Source of the DNA: Heloderma charlesbogerti
Lineage: Eukaryota; Chordata; Lepidosauria; Squamata; Helodermatidae
Assembly (NCBI GenBank): GCA_026122225.1
Contig: JANEZZ010000407.1
Span: forward strand, 806,001-870,000
Direction of reading: 5' to 3'
Length of the DNA stretch: 64,000 nucleotides
Positions 1 through 11,708 of the stretch are shown here, piece after piece. Below the pieces are notes generated by a model. That model worked only from the letters and a program-made list of their open reading frames with translations, searched no databases and was not told where the DNA came from. The position numbers and the translations under genes were made by a program. How positions within the stretch are numbered: the stretch's first letter is position 1; each line of letters opens with the position of its first letter.

Positions 1-633
1 TTGGATGTTCCATTCTTTGCAGAGTTAGAATTCCAGCAGATGTCAGGGGTTTAGTTGAAATTCCCCATTACTACTATCGCTTGTCTCTCTGAAAGTGTTG
101 TCATCTTCTTTCCCACCACCCCAAAGCTATGCAGTGCCCTTGAACTGTTCCAACTTCAGTTATGGAGGAAGAAAGTGGCCCAACTGTTTGGATATTAGTA
201 GTATCTGACTACTCAACATCTGTAAGTAGGCACAGAAATAGCCTGAAGTAAAGTCAGAAAACAGCTGCTGCTTCCAAACAATTGGCAGCCTGAAATGGAT
301 AGCCTGACCCCATATAATCTCCCAAGGCAGCCTAACAGTGTATTTAACTGCATCGTAAATTCCAGCAGTGTCTCTTAAACATTCATTTTGCTTTGCTTTA
401 ATAGGTACTTGTTATATGTTTAACTTTATATGTTACATTTCAGCATGAATAACGCAGTGTTGTCATTTCTGGGAGTTCAGAAGTTGAAAGGCTACGTAGA
501 AAAATGTAGAGCTTTTCATTTCCTTCTAATAAAAAAAAGTAAAAGACTAAAGTGCTGTTTGGGCTGGGATGGTTAAGAAGAGTTGTGATACCTAAGACAG
601 AGGACCATCAAGCACTGCTCTCTGTTGCAGTGT
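1..633. other. Unassigned sequence
   Basis: AT-rich non-coding sequence. I see no exon, RNA gene or recognisable full repeat. Bases 1-140 loosely resemble a decayed minus-strand CR1 endonuclease region (a CCCCATTACTACTA match), too weak to annotate separately. Confidence 0.4.
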
Positions 634-767
634 TCCAGGGATAGGCAACCTGGTGCCTTCCAGATGATTTGGACTACCATAATCCCTGACCATTGGCCAT
701 GCTGGCTAGTGCTCATGGGAGCTTTTGTCCAAATAATCTGGAGGGCACCAGGTTGCCTACTCCTGCA
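634..767. mobile_element. hAT-like palindromic MITE
   Basis: The two ends are inverted copies of each other: GGCAACCTGGTGCC near 648 and GGCACCAGGTTGCC near 744, with further pairing inward around GATTTGGACTAC. Six related copies occur in this window. The short terminal CAGGG-type ends and palindromic body suggest a non-autonomous hAT family; the superfamily is inferred. Confidence 0.65.
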
Positions 768-1067
768 CTGGATACACCAGCTGTGTTGCTGTGTGCCTTT
801 TGCGCATAGTTTCTATGAATGGGCATTGCAAAGCAGCGGTCTTGTGAGTCTCACTACCCAGTGGCTCAGAATATCCACACACAATCCTCTGACTATAGTC
901 TTGTGAAGCAGAATTTGGAGGTGATGAAGCTTTCATTTTGGACCAGCCCTCTGCCCTTCTTTCCCTGGCCATTGGCCATTGTGACTTAAGTTGCCCAAGT
1001 CTGGGCTAAATGTGTGCTTGCCCTTTAAAAAAATTGCATAGGAGTAAAAAAAAAAAAAAGGATGTAT

Positions 1068-1476
1068 GAACATAAAAGCCGTGCTGGATCAGACCTGTCT
1101 AGTCTAGGATTCTGTTCCCACAGTGGCCAGCCAAAAATGCCCATAGGAAGGCTACAGCAGGACATGAGTGCAACAGCACCCTCCCACCCATGTTCTCCAG
1201 CAACTGGTATTGAGTTGCCTCTGATACTGGAGATAACATATAGCCACCATGACTAGTAGCCATTGTTAAGCCTTATACTCCATGAATTTCTCTAATCCCC
1301 TTTTAGGGTGCTGTTGCACTCTTGTTCTGCTTGTCGGTTTCCCGTGGGCAGCCGGGCAGCCCCTGTGTGAACAGCTGGACTAGATGGACCCTTGGTCTGA
1401 TCCAACATGGCTCTTCTTATGTTCTTATAAAGGCAATATGATTTGGTGGTTTTATTTTTGATTCCATTACTAGAAT
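1068..1476. mobile_element. Mosaic of older CR1/L3-like LINE 3' fragments in both orientations
   Basis: 1068-1305 is a minus-strand 3' end (its reverse complement reads TGGTCTGATCCAGC-like sequence). 1308-1430 is a plus-strand copy of the same 3' end, closing with TCTTATGTTCTTAT. 1431-1476 again looks minus-strand, matching a segment near 12680. The family recurs at 8865, 10272, 22500, 22868, 28285, 53800 and 54318. Confidence 0.6.
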
Positions 1477-2650
1477 AGTGAGCAGTGAGGTGGCCAGGTT
1501 TTCTGATGACACCAGATTATTTAGGGCAGGTAAAAAAAAAGGGATTGCGAAGATCTCCAAACTGGGAGAATGGGCATCAAGATGGCAAATGCGCTTCAGC
1601 CTAAGTAAGCGTAAAGTGATGTACATTGGGGCAAAAATTCCCAACTTCACATTTACGCTGAAGGGATCTGAGCTAGCACTGACGGACCAAGAAAGAGATC
1701 TTGGGGTTGTGGTTCACAGCCTGATGAAAATGTTGACCCAGTGTGCGGCTGCTGTGAAAAAGGATATACCTTGTTCAAAAAAGAACAGGAGGAACAGAGA
1801 GGGAGGTGGGGTTGCACTGTATGTGAAAAATACATATCTCTGCACAGAAATACAGGAAGATGAGCTTGGTAGCCCCATCGAGAGCATCTGGATCAAAATA
1901 AATGGAACAAAGAATAAAAGGAAGCTGGTGGTCGGAGTCTACTACCGGCCACCCAACCAAGGAGAAGACGAGGATGAAACTTTTGAAAAGCAAATAGCCA
2001 GTGTTTTAAGGAAGTATGATGTAGTAGTAATGGGGGACTTCCATTTCCCCGATATTTGTTGGGAGACAAATTCTGCAAAACACGGCCCCTCCAGGAAATT
2101 CCTGACTTGTGTGGCGGATAACTTCCTCCTACAGAAAGTAGAGGAAGGAACTAGAGGATCGGCTATCCCTGACTTGATCCTAACCAACAGAGATGACTTA
2201 GTGGATAAAGTAGCAGTTACAGGAACTCTGGGGGAAAGCGACCATGTTGCACTTGAGTTCTTGGTTCTAAGGGAAGCAAAAGCCGAGTGTAGTCAAACGC
2301 GTACCCTGGATTTTAGGAAAGCTGATTTTCATAAACTCAGAACAATGATCAGTAAGGTCCCGTGGCAAGCGACGCTACAAGAAAAGGAGTCCAAGTTGCG
2401 TGGGAGCTTTTAAAAAAGGAAATTCTCAAGGCACAATCACAAACAATTCCAACAAGAAGAAAAGCTGGAAGACAACAGAAGAAGCCAATGTGGCTTCACA
2501 AGAAGCTTAGGGATGACCTGAAAACAAAAAAAGACACATATAGGAAGTGGAAAGAAGGCCAAGCTACAAAGGAAGAGTACAGGCAGGTAGCACAGAATTG
2601 CAGGGATGGCGTCAGGAAGGCTAAAGCTGAGAATGAGCTGAGGTTCAACT
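1477..2650 (+). mobile_element. Chimera: older CR1/L3-like RT fragment joined in frame to CR1 endonuclease
   Basis: An open frame 1478-2413 carries two unrelated LINE pieces. Residues 1-96 come from the reverse transcriptase of an older CR1/L3-like element (FSDDTRLF, RDLGVVVHS). From about 1765 it continues as a CR1 ORF2 endonuclease: [57 protein letters not shown]. The catalytic GDFN motif reads GDFH here, so the endonuclease is probably inactive. A frameshift near 2390 leads to a second frame to about 2650 (KPMWLHKKLRDDLKTKKDTY), where the element is cut off. Transposon remnant, not a host gene. Confidence 0.75.
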
Positions 2651-2652
2651 GG

Positions 2653-2905
2653 TAACTAGTGCAACTCCAGTGCACCAGTGCACTGGAGTGATGTGGTCTC
2701 GCCGGTGGCTGCCTTTAATCAGGCAGGCCGCTGTGTTCTGCACCAGCTGCAACTTCCGAACCGTCTTCAAGGGTAACCCCATGTAGAGTGCATTACAGTA
2801 GTCTAGACAAGAGGAGACCAGGGCATGAACTACTGATGGGAGCAGATGGTTAGGGACTTCTGAAAAAAGGGTAGAGAAACTCCTAGAAGAAGATGGGTCC
2901 ATTGC
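2653..2905 (-). mobile_element. L2-type LINE fragment, RT C-terminal region
   Basis: On the minus strand the translation includes SSCLDYCNALYMGLPLKTVR then KLQLVQNTAACLIKG, the widespread thumb-region signature of L2-type LINEs. The fragment directly abuts the CR1 endonuclease remnant on its left. Confidence 0.75.
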
Positions 2906-4124
2906 TGGGTATTAGCCATGACAGTTAGCCGGGTGGAGTCTCCATTGCTCAGTGGCAATCTGCCCCTGGTGGTTGGGTGCTGGAGACTAGCATTGTGGTA
3001 TCTTCCAGGCGCACCTGCCTGGCTGCTGCTGGAGTCTGAATGTTGGGCTGGATGGGCCTCCTGGTTCTGCCCAGCATGGCTGTTCTGCCCAGTATGGGCT
3101 GGATGGCAAATGAGTGTGTATCATGGAGCACTGGCATATGGTGAAAAGGGGTTTTCCATCTCTTTTTAGTGCATTAGTAGACCTGGAAGTAATGCAATAA
3201 TTACAATAATTTATGTGGGAATACATGTTTGGAACAAGCCCACTAGACTTCAGGTGTCCATTGGGACATAATCAGTCCGTGCTTGTAACGGTAGGCAAAG
3301 GGTGACTTCGCACAGTACATTTGCTCTCCACATTAGCAGTTCCTTCCTTGAGTATGTCCTTGAAAAATGTGCAGCCTGATTCTGTGCACATGTTTATTTG
3401 GAAGTAAGGGCTGACTCTCAAGGGTATATTGTATGGTAGCCAATATGTGCGACAGTTGATCGCTAATGTAGTCATCAGCAATCCTAGCCATAGTGGCGAT
3501 CCTTGATGTTAAACCTACCTTTCTGAACTGAATGTGGTGTGTATTTTTTGCAGTTCACAAAACATATAATTAAATAAAGAGTGCACATTTTACAAATGTA
3601 AATACCTCTGGTTTGATGCTTGCAAGATACAATGGTCTTCCCTAAGCCTAAACTCTCAAACAAAAGCTTGCATTATACCAGAAAACCCAAGATGGGAAGT
3701 GATAAAATAGGCATTGAGAAGAGAGCTTTGTTAAAAAGTAGCTGGTATACTTGTACAATTTCCAGGTATTCATTCAGCGATGATGTCAGGCTTATTGTGC
3801 CATGCTTGTTAGTGGAGTAAAGTGAGAAGCTTCATTTGCCATTCAGCAGCTGAGCTACTTCGACTGTGAAGCTCCTCGGAGGGGCTTGTCAGTGCCCAGA
3901 GAGGGAGATATTTTAAAAGAAGGGAGGGGGGCTGGAAGCCTCCCATGGGAGAAGCAGCATTTCCAGATCTGCTGACCCAGCTATAGTGAAGGATTCAAAG
4001 GTGCTGAATGTCCAGGTCAGTGGGGAGTAACCTGCCAAGAACCGCCGCTTTGCCACATCTGTACATGGAAGGAAATCATGTGGAAGAATAATTGAAATTA
4101 AGTTTTCTTTGCACGTACAAATCC
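2906..4124. other. Unassigned, with a faint LINE-like 3' tail near 3000-3090
   Basis: 3040-3090 (TGGGCTGGATGGGCCTCCTG...) resembles the decayed tail of the L3-like family. The rest has no exon, RNA or clear repeat that I can support. Confidence 0.35.
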
Positions 4125-4640
4125 TAACCTTCCAAAATGACCTGGTTCACACACAACGATGTCATCCAAACACAGTGGCCCTGTTGGCACATAACAGTGG
4201 CAAATCCTGGGTTAATTAACTCACAGTTTGCCACAGTGCATGCCCAGTGAATGCCTCTTCCACTTTGCATAGCAATCACCCTCCCATTGGCCCGATCAGA
4301 GGTTAATTCATGATGTTTTACTGACACTATGTGTTAATTCTGGGTTAAACAACCTACAGTTAACCTATTTATTTATTATTATTTCATTTCTATTATTTCA
4401 TTTCATTTCTATACCGCCCAATAGCCGAAGCTCTCTTAACCTACGGTTAATTCTTTAGTTAACTGTGAGTTGTTTAACCCATGATGAACCCATAGTGTTT
4501 GGGTTCACAAGTCACAAATCTGATCGGGCCAATCAGAGGTTGATTATGCAAAGTGGTAGAGGCATTCACTGGGTATGCACCATGGCAAATTGTGTTCGGT
4601 AACCCAGGATTTGCCACCGTTACATGCCAATGCAGGATAA
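4125..4640. repeat. Large inverted repeat (foldback MITE) interrupted by an L2-type tail
   Basis: The left arm (about 4186-4370) and right arm (about 4437-4627) are diverged inverted copies. GGCAAATCCTGGGTTA, CCCAGTGAATGCCTC, TTTGCATA and GGCCCGATCAGA occur on the left, and their complements in reverse order on the right. The centre, about 65 bases, is a LINE/SINE tail (4375-4437: TTCATTTCTATACCGCCCAA). No transposase is present. It is probably a non-autonomous DNA transposon with a LINE tail inserted near its axis. Confidence 0.7.
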
Positions 4641-7229
4641 ATATTTGACACTTGAAGCTGTTTGTCAGGAAAAGCAAAGATTTTGAATGGCAGCATCTTA
4701 AGTTGGCTGTGTGATCTCTTAATTGGATATATTTGTTCTGTCACTGCATTCCCCTTACACTCTGTACCAGAAGGCTCCTGGTGAGTTGGGCAGATGAACT
4801 GGAACTCAGAGAGAGCACCGTGAGAGATCATCATGATGATCACACATTTCCAAGACTGTTTCCTTCTTTCTTGCAGCATTCTAAGGGCCCTTCTTGGGTT
4901 TGAGAAAGAGGGAGTGGAGATACTGACAAAGCTTTATGGACCATCAACTAGTGTTGAGAAGTATAGACAGAGTAAAGGAGGAAGAGCATGTGACAGGTGT
5001 TATGGGATGGAGAAAAGCAGGGGTAGGCAATGTTTTTGGGCCTATGGGAACATTTGACAGTTTGAGAAACTACTGGGCACCACCCCAAAATGGGAGCTGT
5101 GGCTAGTCACAAAAGACAAGTAACTTGCCCCAAAGACTGCGACACTAAACAACTCTTTTGAACCTACAGTTTTCAGCACCAACAGAAAGGTATTCCACAG
5201 AAGGCAGTCTCTTTCTGTCTCTCATTCCGGATCACCATCCGTACACTCTGTCACCCTGGCTCCCCACCCATAGAAACACTTTCTCTCGCATGCACACACA
5301 GACACACACCATGTCCCCAGTCACACATCCTCCATCCGTTCACGCACATACAAGCACCCCATATATCCATCATGCCTGCATAAATGTCCTGCTTCTCACT
5401 GCAAGCACATAGAACATCACACTTTTGTCAAGATCCCTCCACCCCCCCCAAACTCTCCTACACATGCAGTCCCCATTCATTCATTCAGGCATACAAACAT
5501 CCAACATCCCCCACCCACCTGTGGTGGCTTCCCCAGCTCCCACTGACTTCCTGCTGCTCTCCCGCCCCCCGTCTTCTGGTTGGCTTCTCCAGTCCCCCAG
5601 CTGATGTGCCGCTGCTCTCTCTAGCCCCCCTTGCCTCTCCTTAGCCAAGTGCAGCCAGAAGGGACAAGGGGCCCTTTTCTTTCCCTCTCTTTTTCCTGGT
5701 GGCTGGGTGCAGGGGGAAGGGTTGGCCCGCAGCTGCCCACCATCTTCATTTCCTAGGACTGTCTTTGAGCCCCACACACAGCTCAGAGGCATTCATGGGC
5801 AATTCAGAGAGGAGCGGCTGCAGGGCTGTACTTTGCTTCAAAGTGATCCCAGCTGTTGGTAAGAATATTGTTAACATTAAAAGAAACGGTGCGAGGGGTC
5901 GGGCACCTCAGTGGGCAGCAGGGAAGGCGTCTGGTGTGCACTGGGGCCAGGGGCGTCACATGGCCTGTCCCCGCTGTAGTGTTAAGCCCTCTTGGCAGGC
6001 ACTGCATGGCTTCTGCTGGCCGAGCAGTGCCTTCTTGGAGCGTGGCTGTTGGCAAGAAATGGCAATAGCTGTGTATCCTGTCTGAAGAGTTAGAAGGCTT
6101 GATGCCAAGTTGGCAGTTGTAAAGCCAAACCCTGGAGGCAATAAAGCAAAGAGCAGATGAAGATAACATTTAAACCCCCATGTCCAGAACCAGGGGTGGC
6201 CCCTGTGCCTTCAGCCCACTGCCACCCCGCTGAAATTTGCAGTGGCGCCAACCCCCCCTGATTTGCCACTGATTGCCAACAAGGTAAATTTGGCCATTGC
6301 AGCACACCGCTGCAAATCAGTGGTTGTTTCTGCCGTCACCACCGCCATCAGGTTTCTTGGAGTGGCGGCGGCAGGAGTGTCCTGGGGTGGGGGCAAAATG
6401 GCCCCTGGATCTTCTGACGTTGCCCACCCCGCCGTAAATAGTCGGCATCTAATGGGTTGCCAGGCTGAGTGCATCTGCAGGAAAGGCGGGTGGTGCAGCG
6501 CTGTGCTGCAGTCCTTGTCCCGGCAGGTGCGAGGCTGAGCTTGGGGGACTCCCATGTCTCGACTTGGAGGTGGGAATCAACCCTGAAGTTCCTTTGGGGC
6601 TAGTGTTGGCCGGGCTCCATCTCGTAGAGAACTTGCAGGATGTCTTGATAGAATGTAGCTTCTTGAGCAGATCATAGGCAAATGCAGATGGGACAGCGGG
6701 GGCGGGGCGGGTGTGTGTGGCTTAGGTTGAAAAAGATGATCTCTGCGCTAGGCCATAGCATTTCCCGCGTGTTAATGTTACTTTGCTAACTAAGATGGTA
6801 TAATTAAAGATGTGTTTCCCCACTAGCCCTCCAATGAACACAGAAAAGGTTATGGGTGGTCACAAAGCGTGTGAGGCACTAGAGTGGTTCCAGTGTCGCT
6901 TGGGAAAGTGCTCTGAGTCACCCGATGAAACCGCTCAGGCTTGCAAATCAGGGTGTTGAGGCTTGCAGCCGGAAGCTCTGTCAAGGCAGATGTGGTTCCC
7001 TGTGGGGCTTTTCTTGCTCTCCTGCCCTTGCCTCCCTGGTCAGTCAGTGTATTTCCCCTACAGTAGGCCTCTTAATTTAGAGGTGCCAAGATAGTGATAA
7101 ATCAGATCCAGGTTTACTTACAAGGAGTACTTTATTGAGTACAAACAGCACATAGGCGTACCCAGTGGTTGGATCAGACAGCTTCTCTGAACCCAGAGCC
7201 ATGGGGTAAAATGGGTTTTATACCATACA
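4641..7229. other. Unassigned; C-rich microsatellite-like tract and possible hAT end
   Basis: 5018-5060 begins GCAGGGGTAGGCAATG, like the terminus of a hAT element, but I cannot find its other end. 5260-5560 is rich in CA and CCC runs (ACACACAGACACACACC) and behaves like degenerate simple repeat. 5640-7229 is GC-richer without CpG-island character. Open frames here (such as 5699-6085) show no recognisable domain. Confidence 0.4.
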
Positions 7230-7677
7230 TAGAGTCATAGAATAGTAGGGTTGGAAGAGGCCTACAAGGCCATCCAGTCCAACCCCCTGCTCAGTGCAGG
7301 AATCCAAGTCAGAGCATCCCTGACAGATGGCTGTCCAGCCTCGTCTTGAAGGCCTCCAGTGTGGGAGAGCCCACTGCCTCTCTAGGTCATGCGTTCCATT
7401 GTCATGTTGCTTTAACAGTCAGGAAGCTTTTCCTGATGTTCAGCTGGAATCTGGCTTCCTGTAACTTCAGCCCATTATTCCGTGTCCTGCGCTCTGGGAT
7501 GATCAAGAAGAGATCCCGGCCTTCCTCTCTGTGACATCCTTTCAAGTACTTGAAGAGCGCTATCCTATCTCCCCTCAGTCTTCTCCAGGCTAAACATGCC
7601 TAGTTCTTTCAGTCTCTCCTCATAGGGCTTTGTTTCCAGTCCCCTGATCATCTTTGTTGCCCTCCTCTGAACCCTCC
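7230..7677 (-). mobile_element. CR1 LINE, 3' end (truncated)
   Basis: It begins (as the element's 3' end) with TCATAGAATAGTAGGGTTGG and runs through the C-terminal codons of CR1 ORF2, up to the sequence coding for RRATKMI. 5' truncated at about 7677, as most CR1 copies are. Confidence 0.85.
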
Positions 7678-8592
7678 TACATGTTAGCAGTGAGGCAGCA
7701 TGACAGCAGCAAGCATTAATTAGGGTTCATCTGCAACTTCTCCAGGATAGGATAACAGTGCTTGTTTAGAAGGAAAACAATCAGAACTTTCCCAGCGCAG
7801 AACCTGTAGCTTAGCATAAACATAGCCTCACTTCTCAGGCACATACTAGGCCCTGATAAGATACTAGCCTTTGTTAGCATGGAATGCGCTGAGGCCGCGC
7901 TATTGACCTTTGATTCATTTAACATGCTCAGAGGCCCACTAGCAAGGGAATTGCACTAGTAATGAACCTAAGCAAAACATTATGGATCTCTAGGCCCCTC
8001 TAAAACTACAGGTAACGTGGTTACGCTCCTGGGGCCATTAAAGTCAGCAAGTAGCCACTGAGACCTGCTGTGTGCAGACTTGCTGTCTGCGTGGTGTGAA
8101 CGCCATTCCACCATCCCTGCTGAAGATCTACTTAATTTTTTTCCTTTTCCCTCTCCATCCCCTTTTCCTTTTGTGTTGTGTCTTTTTAGATTGTAAGCCT
8201 GTGGGCAGGGACTGTCTTATTTTACTGGTTGGTTTGCAAGCTGCTTTGGGAGCGTTTTTTAAGCTGAGGAGCAGGATAAAACATACTATAAAACACTGTG
8301 GGTCATGCTACGTGGAAAGGAATGGAATGCAAGAAAGGGTGAAGAAGTGATACTAAGGTTATCAGAGGGTTGGGGAACTCATCTTGCCATGGTAGTGGCT
8401 AAAAGCGCTTTGTCAAGTTCATCAGCAAAGGTGGATGATTATAAGTGGGCGTTTGAGACTCTTTGGGTCTGAAAAGATGCAGCGGAATGGTCATGGACTG
8501 GACTTTTTGCAGTTCATTGCCAGCTAAACTCCTCCATTTACAATCCCTGCCCCCCATTCATCTGTGACTACCTGGCAGCTGAGGCTAATGTT
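7678..8592. other. Unassigned; possible old SINE/LINE tail at 8185-8275
   Basis: 8187-8215 (TTAGATTGTAAGCCTGTGGG and GCAGGGACTGT) matches a tail motif common in amniote SINE/LINE repeats, followed by CTGCTTTGGGAGCG. Otherwise nothing recognisable. Confidence 0.4.
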
Positions 8593-8860
8593 TCATGCAT
8601 CTGATGAAGTGGACAAAAGCTTCTGCCAAAATAAATGTGTTACTCTTTAAGTGCTTTAAGACCCTGTGGTTTTCTGCAGACTGACCTGGCTGCTCCTACG
8701 CTTTGGAAGATGTTAGCCATGGAGTGGTCAGGAACGTCCACAGTATCCTCCAGGGCAGTTGCAGCAGGCATGTTCGTCTGCTGGCGCAAAACCAAGGAAG
8801 ACTCCTGTGGCACTGTAAAGACTAGCAAATGCATGGTGGCAGGGGCTTTTGTGGCCAGGG
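8593..8860. mobile_element. Unclassified reptilian interspersed repeat, two oppositely oriented pieces
   Basis: 8593-8700 (+) carries GCATCTGATGAAGTGGAC, AAAGCTTCTGCC and AATAAATGTGTTA, a combination I recognise from many reptile genomes. 8795-8860 resembles part of the same repeat on the minus strand. A third copy lies at 9205-9315. The class of transposon is not certain. Confidence 0.5.
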
Positions 8861-8864
8861 CCAA

Positions 8865-9008
8865 TTCTGAGTGGGAGGGCGCCCTTGTGCTCATGTCCTG
8901 CTTGTGGGCTTCCTAGAGGCATCTAGTTGGTCACTGTGTGAACAGAATGCTGGACTGGGTGGGCCTTTGTTCTGATCCGGCTTTTGGGCTTTCCTTATGT
9001 TCTTATGT
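8865..9008 (+). mobile_element. Older CR1/L3-like LINE 3' end
   Basis: It contains CTCATGTCCTGCTTGTGGGC, then GTGTGAACAGAATGCTGGAC, and ends TTCCTTATGTTCTTATGTTC. It is the same 3' end as the copies at 22500 and 28285. Confidence 0.65.
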
Positions 9009-9204
9009 TCATCAGATGCCTGCAGGGTATTCCTGGGGTGGTGAGGGGAGAGGAACGAAGTCAGAGGGAAACGAAATGCAAAAAGGACAGACTGCGGCAA
9101 TCACATAAAAGCAACATAGTTATAGCGACATTTGACAAGGCAGCGTGGCGATGACACAGCTGCCCTGGCATCATTATCACAGGCAAAAAATAATTGTAAT
9201 CCTG

Positions 9205-9315
9205 ATTCCCTTCATGCATCTGATGAAGCAGACTCCAGCCCATGGAAGCCTGTGCCATAATCAATTGGTCAGTCTTGAAGCTGCCACGAGACTCTTTGTT
9301 GGTTTTCCACAAAAT
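9205..9315 (+). mobile_element. Second copy of the GCATCTGATGAAG repeat
   Basis: CATGCATCTGATGAAGCAGA followed by CATGGAAGCCTGTGCCATAA matches the repeat at 8593 in the same orientation. It ends in AAAATAAATAATC. Confidence 0.5.
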
Positions 9316-10271
9316 AAATAATCTAAGATATATAGGAGCATGAATGACTGTTGCTGTATGCTGAAGAAGGAGGAGGAGTCAAGGATGTGGTGGGGCTTAA
9401 AATTGCTTTTTAAAAGCGGTTTTTATTGAAATTTAAGCCCGGGAATGGCAGAATTGGCAGCTGCTGTGGAGCAACTCCGGCTGAAGGCCATTGCCTTCGT
9501 GTCCTGCTTGTTGGCTGCTTGGGGGGCATCTGGTTGAGCGGCATGGGATGGCAGCAGGAGGCTAGCCAGACAGGCCATTGGCCTCGTCCAGCAGCCAGGC
9601 CCTCTTACTGAGGCCCCTTGCATCGGCTCAGTCAGGCCGCCTCCCCTGGGCCCTGCCTTGCTTGTGCAAACACAGGCACAGCTGAGCTCCCTGTCCTCAA
9701 GCAAAGGTGGGGCGGCTGTGTTTTTCTGGCTTTGTTTGCAACATTAGCTAACCCCCCACCCCGCCCCCCTGGTTGAATGGAGAAGCTAGAGAGAGCATAC
9801 AGCAGCACAAGCTCGCCACCTTCTGGGTTGGTTTCGAACCCCCACCAGTGTGTGTGTCCCGTGGCAAGAGGGCCAGGGCCTGCCTGCCACGGGATGGAAG
9901 AGTTGCCATCGATCCCTCTTGCTCCACCCAAGGACCACCCCACCCCGTGCCTGCAATGGGGAGTAATACTGGACTACATTTCCAGATTGTGGTAGGCTTC
10001 TCTAGCCATCAGACAAACAGTGGGGTTAATAATAATAAAAATGGTAGAGGGTTGATATAAGGATCACTGAGATACATGTGAAATGCTTTGAACACCTTAA
10101 AAGCATAAATGAAGTGAAGTTGTACTTCATCTGCTTGCTCGCTCTCCCTGAAGAAGGCACGGGGGGCTCATATAATTCAGTGCATAAAACAGCATTTTGT
10201 CAACCTCTTGCAAAGGCCAGTCGTAGGCCTGTTTGCTGAGAAATGCAGGACTTGGCTCCATTGTCCTCAGA
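9316..10271. other. Unassigned; weak L3-like tail at 9478-9605
   Basis: 9478-9605 (GTGTCCTGCTTGTTGGCTGC ... CTGGTTGAGC) is probably another decayed L3-like 3' end. The rest, including GC-rich 9600-9960, shows no recognisable coding or RNA feature. Confidence 0.35.
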
Positions 10272-10382
10272 ATATAAGAAGAGCCATGCTGCGTCAGGCC
10301 AAAGGTCCGTCTAGTCCAGCATTCTGTTCACACTGTTGCCAACCAGCTGCCTGTGGGAAATCCACAAGCAGGACATGAGTGT
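10272..10382 (-). mobile_element. Older CR1/L3-like LINE 3' end
   Basis: Minus-strand copy of the 3' end: AAGAGCCATGCTGCGTCAGG, then GGTCCGTCTAGTCCAGCATT and CACAAGCAGGACATGAG. It is truncated close to the next CR1. Confidence 0.65.
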
Positions 10383-10414
10383 GTTTGTTTGTTTATTAAT
10401 TTATTGGATCTCTT

Positions 10415-11708
10415 ATAGAATCATAGAATAGTAGGGTTGGAAGGGGCCTACAAGGCCATCGAGTCCAACCCCCTGCTCAATGCAGGAATCCAAGTCAGAG
10501 CATCCCTGACAGATGGCTGTCCAGCCTCGTCTTGAATGCCTCCAGTGTGGGAGAGCCCATTACCTCCCTAGGGAATTGGTTCCACCGTCATGTTGCTCTA
10601 ACAGACAGGACATTTTTCCTGATGGTCAGCCAGAATCTGGCTTCCTGTAACTTGAGCCCATTATTCTGTGTCCTGAACACTAGGATGATGGAGAAAAGAT
10701 CCTGGCCTTCCTGTCTGTGACAACCTTTCAAGTACTTGAAGAATGCTATCATATCTTCCCTCAGTCTTCTCTTCTCAAGGCTAAACATGCCCAGTTCTTT
10801 CAGTCTCTCCTCATAGGGCTTTGTTTCCAGTCCCCTGATCATCTTTGTTGCCCTCCTCTGAACCCTCTCCAGTTTGTCTGCATCCTTCTTAAAATGTGGT
10901 GCCCAGAACTGGACACAGTACTCCAGGTGAGGCCTAACCAGTGCTGAGTAGAGGGGAACTAGTATTTCCCGGGATTTGGAAGCAATGCTTCTATGAATGC
11001 AGCCCAAAAGAGCATTTGCCTTTTTTGCAGCCACATCACATTGTTGGCTCAGATTCAGCTTGTGATTGACAACAATTCCAAGATCCTTCTCACCTGTAGT
11101 GTGGTTGAGCCACGTATCCCCCATCTTGTAAAACTGTGCATTTGGTTTCTTTTTCCTCAGTGCAGAACTTGCATTTATCCCTATTAAATGTCATTCTGTT
11201 GTTTTCTGCCCAGCGCTTCACTCTATCAAGATCACTTTGAATTTTGTTTCTGCCCTCCAAGTTATTAGCTATCCTGCCCAATTTTGTGTCATCTGCAGAT
11301 TTGATCAGCATTCCCTGCACCTCCTCCTCCAAGTCATTCATAACAATGTTGAAGAGCCCTGGGCCCAGGACTGAGCCCTGCGGTACCCCACTCGTTACCT
11401 CTCCCCAGTTTGAGAAGGTCCCATTGATAAGCAGTCTTTGAGTCTGATTCTGTAGCCAACTGTGGATCCAGCGGTCATTGTTTCATCTAGCCCACTTTGA
11501 GCTAGTTTGCTCATCAGGAGATCATGGGGCACTTTGTTGAAAGCTTTGCTGAAGTCGAGGTATATTATGTGTACATCGTTCCCATGGTCCACAAGGGTTA
11601 CTTGATCCAAAAACGAGATCAGATTCATCTGGCAGGATTTGTTCTTGACAAATCCATGTTGGCTTCGAGTAATCACTGCAATCCGTGTTGGCTTTGAGTA
11701 ATCACTGC
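10415..11708 (-). mobile_element. CR1 LINE, RT domain to 3' end
   Basis: The minus strand encodes successive CR1 ORF2 pieces with frameshifts: ITRSQHGFVKNKSCQMNLIS, IIYLDFSKAFNKVPHD, ADDTKLGRIANN, EKDLGIVVNHKLNLSQQCDV and [20 protein letters not shown]. The 3' end at 10415 is the usual ATAGAATCATAGAATAG. Both palm motifs (YLDFSKAF and ADDT) are readable, but the frame is broken several times. The right edge ends in a 29-base direct duplication and meets an oppositely oriented CR1. Confidence 0.9.

Noticed and set aside
5260..5560. CRISPR-like or coding tandem repeat
   Set aside because: Just degenerate CA/CCC simple sequence without regular unit or spacer.
5699..6085. 128-codon frame and a GTAAGA site near 5860 as an upstream ATP13A3 exon
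   Set aside because: No similarity to known ATP13A3 5' sequence; a donor-like site alone is not evidence.
6150..6720. CpG-island promoter
   Set aside because: GC-rich but with few CpG and no associated exon.
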